Positions 6,579 through 14,001 of a DNA stretch of 64,000 nt are shown piece by piece; the first letter of the stretch is position 1, and every line of letters starts with the position of its first letter. The notes beneath the pieces were generated by a model. The model saw nothing but the letters and a program-made list of their open reading frames with translations, was not told the origin of the DNA and did not search any database. The stretch comes from DSXH01 sp020724325 (GTDB lineage: Bacteria; Bacteroidota; Ignavibacteria; Ignavibacteriales; Melioribacteraceae): contig JBFLYW010000001.1 in NCBI GenBank assembly GCA_040756515.1, positions 62,001 through 126,000 on the forward strand, in the 5' to 3' direction. The translations under genes and the position numbers were made by a program.

Positions 6579-8944
6579 TACAATTTCTGGAAATGGCAAA
6601 GATTTATAAGAACGTTTTCGGATTTAATGTTCTACCTATCCAGGGGAAACGGCCAACTATTCCTTGGGAGAATTGGCAATTGATTGAACAGACTGAACAG
6701 GATGTAATTGAATTTGGTTGGAATGCAGGTGTAACCGGTATAGGCGGAATTTGTGGAGTAAATGATTTACGGAATATCGATTTCGATAGGGTCATAGACC
6801 CTTTTGAAGGAGGAGCTGGCTATAATATTGTTCAAATGATATGTAAAAGGTTGGGACTTGGTGAAAAATATAAGTGGACAGTTAAAAGCGGAAGCTGTGT
6901 TGGTTATCATATTTGGATTAAGGTTAGTGAAAGTGAGCAATTGCATAAAAGATTGAACGGTCCCAAAAGTGTTTACCGGTTGTATTTGAAAGATGCCCGT
7001 CTCAACGAGGACGAGCCGGGTAAAAAGGGATTATGTGATCATATTGAATTGAGATGGAGTCAATCTCAAACAGTTCTCCCGTATTCAAAACATGAAAGCG
7101 GAAATAGATATTTGTTTTTATATGATGAACCAAAAGAACCACCAACAGAAATTGACGCGGATGTTTTGCTTGAATGCTTAGAAGAGTTTTGTGATTTACA
7201 AAAAGAAAAAGATGTTCTTGATGTTGGTAAGCGAACTTTTGAGCTGGCTGGATTTGATAGAGAGAAGTTGGAAAGCGCAATTGAGTATTTAGAAAACAAT
7301 CTGCCAACCAATTGTTATGATGATTGGTATAGAATCGGATTTGGTTTAGTAACAATTGGTGAGGAAGGAAGAAAATATTTTCTGAAGATGAGTTTAGGAA
7401 ATCAACATTATCATGATTCTGAGTTTGCGATAAATAAAAAGTTTGACGAACTGATGAAGAAATCTGATGGAAGAATAACACTCGGAACTCTTTATCATAT
7501 AGCAGAAAAATATGGCTGGCAAAAACCGTTTGTAAAGTTCTGGTATATTGAGAATGATAAGACTCATATTTCAAAACAGAATTTTAAGAGATTTCTTGAA
7601 GAGAATGGATTTTGCAAACTGCAATTAGAACGCGGTTATATTCTGCTGAAGGTTAGCAAGAATATTGTCCGTGAGGTGGAAATTTTCAATATCAAGGATT
7701 TTGTAATCGATTATCTGAAGCGATTGGATGTTGAGCATTTCAAAGAGACACCACGTATAAAAGTTATTGATGCTGTTATCAAAGGCGCACCGCAACATTT
7801 TGTCCAGACATTTCTTGAATTCTTGGAAACAAGAGAATTGGAATTCTTGCGTGACACAAAAGAGAAAGGATTTCTCTTTTTCTCGAATTGTTTTGTTGAG
7901 ATTGCGGCAAATAAGATTAATGTAAAAAGATATGAAGAACTGGACGGTTTCATCTGGGATAAACAGGTAATAAACAAAAGATTGAATCTTGACAGGAGAG
8001 AATCTGAGTTTGAATTCTTTATTAAGAACATTTGCAAAAATAATGAGCAAAGAATTTCATCATTAAGAAGTGCGATCGGATATTTACTGCATAATTATAA
8101 AGATTCAACGAATGCTAAAGCTGTGATTTTTCTTGATGAGAAATTAAGTGACGGCGCTTATGGAAGAAGCGGAAAGGGTTTGGTGGCACAGGCCATTGGA
8201 AAGCTTAGGAAAACTATTCGTTTGGATGGAAGGAATTTTAATTTCTCAAAGAGCTTCAGTTTTCAATCTGTTACGCTAGATACTGCAATCATAGAATTTA
8301 ATGATGTAACAAAGAAATTCAATTTTGATAAACTGTTTTCCATTATAACTGATGACATAACTGTCGAAAAGAAAAATCAAAATGAAATAATTATCCCGTT
8401 TCATCAGTCACCTAAAATTATTATTTCAACAAACTACACAATTGAAGGATCCGACGATTCAACGATGGACCGTCAATTTGTTATTGAGTTTTCTGATCAC
8501 TACAATAAAATACATAGACCGATTGATGAGTTCGGACACAGATTTTATGATGAATGGAGTAATGAGGAATGGAATTGCTTTCTTAATTACATGATCGGCT
8601 GCCTCCAACTTTATTTGTGTAAAGGATTGATCCAGTGTTCACATATAAACTTGGAAAAGAAAAAACTGATTGATTCGACTTGCGAAGAGTTTGCCGAATA
8701 CTTTGAATCATTGGGGTTAAATGTTGAGCATAATAAAAAAGATTTGCTGGAAGACTTTAAGAAAAATTATGATGAATTCTCCGAACTGAAGCTTACCAAA
8801 TTTACCCGGTGGATGAAAGAAGCGGCCAGGATAAAAGGTATGGGCGTGAATGAAAGAAAATCCGGAGTTGATCGGATGATAAAGTTCCTAGATGGCAAGA
8901 AAACAGTTTCAGTGGAGACTGAAAATGAAATGGAGCTTTTTTGA
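6575..8944 (+). CDS. primase-polymerase / SF3 helicase replication protein
   Basis: A 789-residue multidomain replication protein. The N-terminus (about 1-205) resembles the bifunctional primase-polymerase domain of plasmids and phages (GKRPTIPWENW, IDFDRV, GYHIWIKV). Next is a PriCT-1-like segment (about 228-315: WYRIGFGL, GRITLGTLYHIAEKYGW). The C-terminal half holds a D5-like/SF3 helicase core with the P-loop GRSGKGLV near residue 530, a Walker B-like TAIIEFNDV near 570 and a sensor motif PKIIISTNY near 613. It would prime and unwind DNA to replicate the element. The start overlaps the integrase stop by four bases and has a GGAG site upstream, so the two are likely co-translated. The TGGAC array 230 bp downstream may be its origin. 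Confidence 0.85.
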   Translation: MIQFLEMAKIYKNVFGFNVLPIQGKRPTIPWENWQLIEQTEQDVIEFGWNAGVTGIGGICGVNDLRNIDFDRVIDPFEGGAGYNIVQMICKRLGLGEKYKWTVKSGSCVGYHIWIKVSESEQLHKRLNGPKSVYRLYLKDARLNEDEPGKKGLCDHIELRWSQSQTVLPYSKHESGNRYLFLYDEPKEPPTEIDADVLLECLEEFCDLQKEKDVLDVGKRTFELAGFDREKLESAIEYLENNLPTNCYDDWYRIGFGLVTIGEEGRKYFLKMSLGNQHYHDSEFAINKKFDELMKKSDGRITLGTLYHIAEKYGWQKPFVKFWYIENDKTHISKQNFKRFLEENGFCKLQLERGYILLKVSKNIVREVEIFNIKDFVIDYLKRLDVEHFKETPRIKVIDAVIKGAPQHFVQTFLEFLETRELEFLRDTKEKGFLFFSNCFVEIAANKINVKRYEELDGFIWDKQVINKRLNLDRRESEFEFFIKNICKNNEQRISSLRSAIGYLLHNYKDSTNAKAVIFLDEKLSDGAYGRSGKGLVAQAIGKLRKTIRLDGRNFNFSKSFSFQSVTLDTAIIEFNDVTKKFNFDKLFSIITDDITVEKKNQNEIIIPFHQSPKIIISTNYTIEGSDDSTMDRQFVIEFSDHYNKIHRPIDEFGHRFYDEWSNEEWNCFLNYMIGCLQLYLCKGLIQCSHINLEKKKLIDSTCEEFAEYFESLGLNVEHNKKDLLEDFKKNYDEFSELKLTKFTRWMKEAARIKGMGVNERKSGVDRMIKFLDGKKTVSVETENEMELF

Positions 8945-8960
8945 AAATAACAAATTCATC

Positions 8961-9138
8961 TTTCTTTTCTTGGCGCAAGAAAAGAAACAAAAGAACATGC
9001 ACTTAAAAAGAATTACGGAAATTTCGTTCCGTTACGTTATGAAAAATAAACTCATCCCGATTTCATCGGGACTCAAACAGAATTTTTCATTTGACACTTC
9101 ACTCCACTCAATTTCTACTCGTAATTCTTTTAAGGTGC
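8961..9138 (+). repeat. structured interspersed repeat, copy C
   Basis: Third copy. The opening inverted repeat is 12 bp (8961-8972 with 8976-8987). Stems are 8999-9016 with 9121-9138, 9039-9047 with 9082-9090 (ATGAAAAAT/ATTTTTCAT) and 9055-9061 with 9065-9071 (TCCCGAT/ATCGGGA). The outer stem differs from copy A by a paired change (GAATTGC/GCAATTC against GAATTAC/GTAATTC). It starts 16 bases after the primase stop codon and lacks the 3' tail of copies A and B. Confidence 0.75.
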
Positions 9139-9170
9139 AAAAACAACTTGTAAAAAGTGGAAAAAATATG

Positions 9171-9383
9171 TTGGACGTTTGGACAATTTGATTTCTATAT
9201 CGGGCAAGAATTCCTATTTCAAAACGTCCAAGTGTCCAAAGTTGTGAATTAAGCATGTTTTCTGAGTTTTATTGGACAGATTGATGGACGTATTGGATAA
9301 AAACTGTGATGGAAAATGATTTTTGGACGTTTTACTGTTTGAAAGTGTCCATTTGGACAGTTTGAAATTTTCGAAAGGGACAG
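9171..9383. repeat. TGGAC iteron-like array
   Basis: About ten copies of TTGGAC or its complement occur in 213 bp: TTGGACG 9171-9177, TTTGGAC 9178-9184, GTCCA 9226-9230 and 9234-9238, TTGGACA 9272-9278, TGGACG 9285-9290, TTGGAT near 9293, TTGGACG 9323-9329, GTCCA 9347-9351, TTGGACA 9353-9359 and GGGACAG near 9378. They lie just downstream of the primase-helicase gene in a non-coding stretch. This is where a replication origin recognised by that protein, or a regulatory array, would be expected. Confidence 0.6.
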
Positions 9384-9411
9384 ATTTTAATAAAATTATT
9401 GGAGACAGAAA

Positions 9412-9621
9412 ATGAAACTTACTCCTCTGAAAGCGATTAAGAAACATTGTTTGGAATGTTCCGGGTATGAAAAGAAACAGGTTCGGGAATGTGTGATTAA
9501 AGATTGCGTGCTATTCTCTTATCGGCTTGGTTCCAATCCAAACCGTAAAGGATGCACTATTAAGAAAAATGCCGTTTCAACAACGGGTTTTGAAAAAGCC
9601 AACAGTTATGTTGCGGCATAA
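9412..9621 (+). CDS. small cysteine-rich mobile-element protein
   Basis: A 69-residue protein with the pattern LKAIKKHCLECSGYEKKQVRECVIKDCVLFSYRLGSNP. Four cysteines in CLEC...C...C spacing suggest a zinc knuckle. I recognise the pattern from many phage and plasmid small proteins of unknown function. A GGAG site precedes the ATG. It is the last gene of the mobile module and follows the iteron array. A frame overlapping its 3' end (up to 9730) lacks features and is not called. Confidence 0.7.
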   Translation: MKLTPLKAIKKHCLECSGYEKKQVRECVIKDCVLFSYRLGSNPNRKGCTIKKNAVSTTGFEKANSYVAA

Positions 9622-9961
9622 GTTGTTTGTGTTGAACTTGGATATTGAACGGCAAGAATTTTTAAGGAACAGGGAAATAGAGCATCATCGAAGAAAGGTC
9701 GTGAGTCTGCTTGTGATAAATAATTCATGATTTATTGTTACACTGATTTGTAATCATCACAACACGTGCTCAATAGAGTCCTCATTTAAAGGGATGTAGC
9801 TGTTCCAAATACCTATTTATAGCGATTGATATCATTGATGCTCAAGAATAATTTTACACAAGAATTTTCAAGAAGCTATGCATGTGGTTTTATATAAAAA
9901 TCTTTATGTATTAAAAAGCGACTTGAAAGAATATAAATTCATTTTATAAACGAAGTGAATA
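9622..9961. other. gap between mobile module and metal block
   Basis: About 340 bp with no supported gene. It presumably carries the promoter for the 9962 gene. I see no strong terminator, repeat or RNA gene. Confidence 0.4.
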
Positions 9962-10753
9962 ATGAATCAAATCAACTATACTTTTTTGTTCTCAATTCTA
10001 TTTTTGAACTTAAGCTTTAATTCTGTCCATGCAGATGATAAAAAGTTTGCGAGATCATATACATCATATACGCTTCCCGCAAATGCACTTGAATTTGAAA
10101 TCTGGCAAACTGGAAGAATAGACAAAGGAATGGGATATTATTACAGGTGGCAACCGCGATTCGAAATTGAATATGGGGTGACAGATCGTTTTACAACAGC
10201 AATGTATTTCAATTTTAATGAAGTAAAGAGCAGCGAGAATTCAATACCGTCAAAACCGTATAGTTTATCAACCACTTCATTTGAATTTAGGTATAGATTG
10301 AGTAATCCAAACGAATATTTTATTGATCCCGCTCTATATTTTGAATTCAGTTACGGCGGTGATAAAATAGAGTATGAACCCAAAATATTACTCACGAAAC
10401 AATTTGACAAATTTATTTCCGTGATGAATTTAGTTTCGGAGATTGAAAAGAACTTTCCGGAAAATGAAACAGAATCAGCATTTGAACTTACGTTAGGACT
10501 TGCATACGAGTTAAATAAGAATTTATCTGTTGGACTTGAATTTAGAAACGACAGAAACTATAAAGAAATTTATGAGAAGGAAGAAAACCAGGCAAGTTTT
10601 ATAGGACCAACAATAAGTTACCATTTAGATAAATTTTATTTTGTAGCGAATTTTTTAGCACAGGTTAGCGGAGGGCCAATTAAAACAAATAATTTGGACT
10701 TGATTGGGCACGAGAAGTATGAAATTAGAACAATTTTGGGCATAGGTTTATGA
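9962..10753 (+). CDS. outer-membrane beta-barrel protein
   Basis: A 263-residue protein with a clear signal peptide (about 1-24, cut after VHA). The body has alternating hydrophobic and polar residues typical of beta strands (LEFEIWQTGRI, RFEIEYGVTDRFTTAMYFNF, KFYFVANFLAQ). It ends in EIRTILGIGL, a barrel-type C-terminal strand. The specific substrate is unknown. Its stop overlaps the start of the next gene, a small cytochrome c (ATGA), so the two are likely made together. It is the first gene of the plus-strand metal block. A channel or structural role in the outer membrane is inferred. Confidence 0.7.
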   Translation: MNQINYTFLFSILFLNLSFNSVHADDKKFARSYTSYTLPANALEFEIWQTGRIDKGMGYYYRWQPRFEIEYGVTDRFTTAMYFNFNEVKSSENSIPSKPYSLSTTSFEFRYRLSNPNEYFIDPALYFEFSYGGDKIEYEPKILLTKQFDKFISVMNLVSEIEKNFPENETESAFELTLGLAYELNKNLSVGLEFRNDRNYKEIYEKEENQASFIGPTISYHLDKFYFVANFLAQVSGGPIKTNNLDLIGHEKYEIRTILGIGL

Positions 10754-11007
10754 AGATTGTCTTTAGTTTAGTTCTTCTATTTCTTGCCGGATGTGTCTCC
10801 ACTATTATTTACAGCAGTAAAGGAGAAGAACTTTATTCTAATAAGTGCAGCGGATGCCACCGGCTTCACTCAAAAACAGAATTTACCAGTGAAAAATGGA
10901 AAAGTGAAATTGAGGAAATGGGTAAGAAGGCAAAACTAAGTGATGATGAAAAAAGGATGCTAATTGAGTATTTGACTAAGGACGGTTTACAAGCAGCAAA
11001 ACCTTGA
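10750..11007 (+). CDS. small c-type cytochrome, lipoprotein
   Basis: An 85-residue protein. Its signal peptide ends in a lipobox (LFLAGC, Cys15), so it should be lipid-anchored in the periplasm or outer membrane. One CxxCH haem site (CSGCH, about 33-37) follows; Met in EEMGKKAKL or a later residue may be the axial ligand. It is shorter than usual mono-haem cytochromes. It overlaps the barrel gene by four bases. The pairing suggests an electron-transfer step linked to the barrel protein. A role in metal redox chemistry is only a guess from context. Confidence 0.8.
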   Translation: MKIVFSLVLLFLAGCVSTIIYSSKGEELYSNKCSGCHRLHSKTEFTSEKWKSEIEEMGKKAKLSDDEKRMLIEYLTKDGLQAAKP

Positions 11008-11107
11008 TAAGAATTATCAATCAAAAAAAGTAATAAAACGAGATTGTTTGAAACTATTATCTTGATCTTGTTGTTTTAAGGAGAGGAAAGCAATAAATTT
11101 GTGAAGG

Positions 11108-11449
11108 ATGAAACTAAATTTTCGAAATAGCGCAAAACAGATTACAGCCCTAATACTTCTTGGGTTTTTCGTTTTCTCATTTTTACACTCAGAATTGGGA
11201 TTTCTTGATTTTGACGGAGACAATCATGGCGCTCATGATTACTGTCAAATTGTTAAAAATACTAACCCACATTCAAAAATATTACGGGAAGATCTGCCTA
11301 AACTTGAACTCAACAAAAATATTTGCATTCATTGTTTTGAAGAAATTGAAGCGCAAGAAACACAAACTTCTTTTGAAAGAACGGATTATCATTTAAAAGC
11401 AAAACCCTCTACTGATTTATACCTAGTTAACAACACATTTCTGATTTAA
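11108..11449 (+). CDS. small membrane-anchored DYC/CxxC protein, copy 1
   Basis: A 113-residue protein with one N-terminal hydrophobic segment (about 12-27) and a short exported domain. It contains HDYCQIVKNT (about 44-53), a CIHC motif (about 76-79) followed by acidic residues, and the ending DLYLVNNTFLI right before the stop. The protein at 21963-22328 shares the same three features, so they are paralogs. I do not recognise a named family. It lies directly ahead of the czcCBA genes, as its paralog lies ahead of the ZraP-like gene. The spaced cysteines suggest metal or redox binding in the periplasm. The start at 11108 is forced, because an in-frame stop lies six bases upstream. Confidence 0.7.
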   Translation: MKLNFRNSAKQITALILLGFFVFSFLHSELGFLDFDGDNHGAHDYCQIVKNTNPHSKILREDLPKLELNKNICIHCFEEIEAQETQTSFERTDYHLKAKPSTDLYLVNNTFLI

Positions 11450-11469
11450 CCAATCTCTTTTCATCTCGT

Positions 11470-11484
11470 TCCGCCAGTGGCGGA
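11470..11484. repeat. short palindromic repeat TCCGCCAGTGGCGGA
   Basis: A near-perfect palindrome in the gap before czcC, followed by a second small hairpin (ATTCCCTTTACGGGAT, about 11490). A related unit (CCGCC...GCGGACAAG) is embedded in the integrase gene near 6090-6110. Confidence 0.6.
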
Positions 11485-11540
11485 CAAGGATTCCCTTTAC
11501 GGGATAAGTGTATTCCATCATAAAATTATTTGGAGAAAGT

Positions 11541-12794
11541 ATGAACAAATTTTTTGTTTTGTTCGCAATTGCAATTTTACCGCTTTGCATTTACGGACAA
11601 ACTGAAATTAAAAAACTTAGTTTGAATGAAGCTGTTGAAATTGGATTAAAGAATAATCCGGAAGTAAGAAGTGCAATTGAAAACATATCAGCTTCGAAAG
11701 GAAGATTTTGGAGTGGATTATCATTACCGCAGCCGGAAGTTGGAGTGAGTTATGAATATGCACCGGTGAATAGCAGTTTAAGTAATTATAGCGAAAAAAC
11801 TCTGGCAGTAAGTCAATCCTTCGAGTTTCCTTCCAATTACTTTTTGAAAGGAAGCAAATACAACAAGGAAGAAGAGATTGCAGTTTATAAACTAAACTTA
11901 ACAGAGCGAAGCGTTATCAATCAAGTGAAAACCAGTTATTACAAAGTTCTAGCGAAACAATACCAGGTAAAATCTGCTGAGGAAAATCTTTTAATCTCGG
12001 AAGACTTTTTTAAAAAAGCGGAGATAAGACAGAATGTTGGAGAAGGAACTAACCTTGAAAGATTGACCGCAAAGGTTCAATACACTGAGGCGCGGAACAA
12101 TCTGGAAGTTGCTAAGAACGAACTTACGACAGCATTTGCCGAACTGAATTACTCGCTTGGATATGGAAAGCAAAGTTATGATTCGAATTTCGGTTTAACC
12201 GATACGCTTGTTTTTGTTGATCACAAAATCAGTATAGAGCAAATCTACAAATCGTTGGAAGAAACAAACCCACAGATTAAAATTGCCGAATTGAAAAATG
12301 GAATTGCGTCTGTTGAAAAAGGTCTCGCATGGTCTTCTATACTGCCTAATATTAATCTGGCTTATTTCAAACAGACGCGAGATGGTAATAACGGATTTTA
12401 CGGAGCTTCGTTTGGTATCTCTGTCCCTTTATGGTTTATGTTCGATCAGAGAGGAAAAATTCAGGAAGCGGCTGCAAATCAGTCGATATCTGAATCGGAA
12501 CTACAATTGACAAAGAATGAGATCGCCTTAAAAATAAAAAGCGCTTTTACAGATCACGAGAATAATCTAAAGCAAGTAAAACTTTATGTGAGTGATATTC
12601 TTCCGCAAGCTGATGAAATATACCGAAGCGCATTAAAAAGTTACGATGCCGGAGAAATTACATATATAGAATTTCTGCAGGCAAAACAAACATTGATAAA
12701 TGCTAAAAACAATTACATAAATGTATTATACAACTATAATCGTTCAATATTTACGCTGGAAGAAATAGTTGGAAAAAGTTTTATAAATGAATAA
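11541..12794 (+). CDS. czcC: TolC-family outer-membrane efflux channel (CzcC-like)
   Basis: A 417-residue protein: signal peptide (about 1-19, ending IYGQ), then the two-fold repeated helical hairpins of the OEP family (LNEAVEIGLKNNPEVRSA, then EIYRSALKSYDAGEITYIEFLQAKQTLINA near the C-terminus). It forms the outer-membrane exit duct of a tripartite metal efflux pump with the adaptor and RND pump downstream. The start is taken at 11541, after GGAGAAAG. A GTG at 11508 is in frame, but it would put an extension before the signal peptide. Eight bases downstream of its start, the adaptor region overlaps this gene's stop. Confidence 0.85.
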   Translation: MNKFFVLFAIAILPLCIYGQTEIKKLSLNEAVEIGLKNNPEVRSAIENISASKGRFWSGLSLPQPEVGVSYEYAPVNSSLSNYSEKTLAVSQSFEFPSNYFLKGSKYNKEEEIAVYKLNLTERSVINQVKTSYYKVLAKQYQVKSAEENLLISEDFFKKAEIRQNVGEGTNLERLTAKVQYTEARNNLEVAKNELTTAFAELNYSLGYGKQSYDSNFGLTDTLVFVDHKISIEQIYKSLEETNPQIKIAELKNGIASVEKGLAWSSILPNINLAYFKQTRDGNNGFYGASFGISVPLWFMFDQRGKIQEAAANQSISESELQLTKNEIALKIKSAFTDHENNLKQVKLYVSDILPQADEIYRSALKSYDAGEITYIEFLQAKQTLINAKNNYINVLYNYNRSIFTLEEIVGKSFINE

Positions 12795-12810
12795 AGACGG
12801 AGAAAATGAG

Positions 12811-14001
12811 ATGAAATTTCATATAAAATTCTTATTAATGCTGATAATATCTACTGCACTATTTATTGGCTGCGGTGAGAAGAAAAACGAAGAAGTAAAA
12901 GAAGAAGGCCAAGAGCACGGAAAGGAAGAAGTTGTTATTTCCGATAAAGCTATGAAGGAAATGGGAATAGAAACACAAGTAATTAAAGAGGAAATCTTAA
13001 CCGGTGTAATAAAGGCAGCGGCTAAACTAATTCCAGATCAAGATTTTGAAGCGCAAGTAGGTTCGTTGGTCCAGGGAAGGGTTCATAAAGTATTTGTAAA
13101 AGAAGGTGATAACGTAAAAGCCGGACAGGTGCTTATGCAGCTTGAAGGACTTGAGATAGGCGAATTAAAAGCAGTTTATCTGAAGGCAAAATCGAACCTC
13201 GACTACTATAAGGCGGTTTATGAAAGACAAAAAACTTTGATTGAACAAAATATCGGCTCGCAAAAAGTATTGCAGGAAGCAAAAGCCGATTATGAAAAGG
13301 CGTCAGCCGAATTCAATGCCGAAGATAACAGAATACATGCTGTTGGTTTGAGCCACGAAGATGTTTTAGAGAATGGAACACATGAACATATTGGCGGAAT
13401 TCTTCCGATAAAATCTCCCATTAATGGGATAGTAACTGAAAGGAATGTTGTGATAGGACAATTGGTTGAAGCAAATACTACAGCTTTTAGGATAATGAAT
13501 ATTTCTAATCTTTGGGCTGAAGGACAGATTTATGAGAAAGATATATCGAAACTAAGCGGCAAACCAAAAATAGAATTTACAACTTCTGCATATCCGAAAG
13601 AAAGATTTAAGGGAGAAGTTATTCTTGTCGGTCAAACTATTGACGAGCATTCACGGACAATTAAAGTAAGAGCTACATTTAACAACCCGGTCAACAGACT
13701 TAAACCGCAGATGTTTGGTGAAATGTTTATTCCTATTGGCGGAAATATAAAAGGGATAGTTGTTCCGAGCGATGCAATTGTTAAAGAAAACGGGAAAAGT
13801 TATCTGTTCACGGTTGAGAATGATTTGACCTTGCCTACCGGCAGGCATGTATTTAAAAAGCAGCTTGTTGAAATAGGAAGCGAGCTTGGCGGAAAAATTG
13901 AGATTAAAACCGGATTGAAAGAAGGAGATAAAATTGCATACAAAGGAGTATTCTTCCTAAAATCAGAATTGCTAAAAGAAACGCTTGCAGAGGAGGAATA
14001 A
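12811..14001 (+). CDS. czcB: RND efflux periplasmic adaptor lipoprotein (CzcB-like)
   Basis: A 396-residue membrane-fusion protein. It has a lipobox at FIGCGEKK (Cys about 20), a charged linker, a barrel-sandwich hybrid (QVGSLVQGRVHKVFVKEGDNVKAG), a coiled-coil hairpin (about 130-180) and a C-terminal membrane-proximal domain. It couples the inner-membrane pump to the TolC channel. The start at 12811 is preceded by GGAG; an earlier ATG at 12787 overlaps the czcC stop. A palindromic repeat at 13832-13847 sits in frame and encodes LPTGRH within the C-terminal domain. It is one base upstream of the pump gene. There is no HMBD cysteine motif here, unlike the copper adaptor at 35635. Confidence 0.87.
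   Translation: MKFHIKFLLMLIISTALFIGCGEKKNEEVKEEGQEHGKEEVVISDKAMKEMGIETQVIKEEILTGVIKAAAKLIPDQDFEAQVGSLVQGRVHKVFVKEGDNVKAGQVLMQLEGLEIGELKAVYLKAKSNLDYYKAVYERQKTLIEQNIGSQKVLQEAKADYEKASAEFNAEDNRIHAVGLSHEDVLENGTHEHIGGILPIKSPINGIVTERNVVIGQLVEANTTAFRIMNISNLWAEGQIYEKDISKLSGKPKIEFTTSAYPKERFKGEVILVGQTIDEHSRTIKVRATFNNPVNRLKPQMFGEMFIPIGGNIKGIVVPSDAIVKENGKSYLFTVENDLTLPTGRHVFKKQLVEIGSELGGKIEIKTGLKEGDKIAYKGVFFLKSELLKETLAEEE
13832..13847. repeat. in-frame palindromic repeat in czcB
   Basis: TGCCTACCGGCAGGCA, a near-perfect 16-bp palindrome, encodes part of LPTGRH. The same core occurs at 498-520 and at the 3' end of cusC (36975-36993). Confidence 0.7.

Noticed and set aside
7002..7574. 190-residue minus-strand frame in the primase gene
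   Set aside because: It lies wholly within a well-supported coding region with recognised domains on the other strand.
8892..9191. 99-residue frame after the primase gene
   Set aside because: It begins inside the primase gene and crosses repeat copy C.
11000..11030. Terminator after the small cytochrome gene (TTGATAAGAATTATCAA)
   Set aside because: The stem is AT-only and is followed by A residues rather than T on the coding strand.
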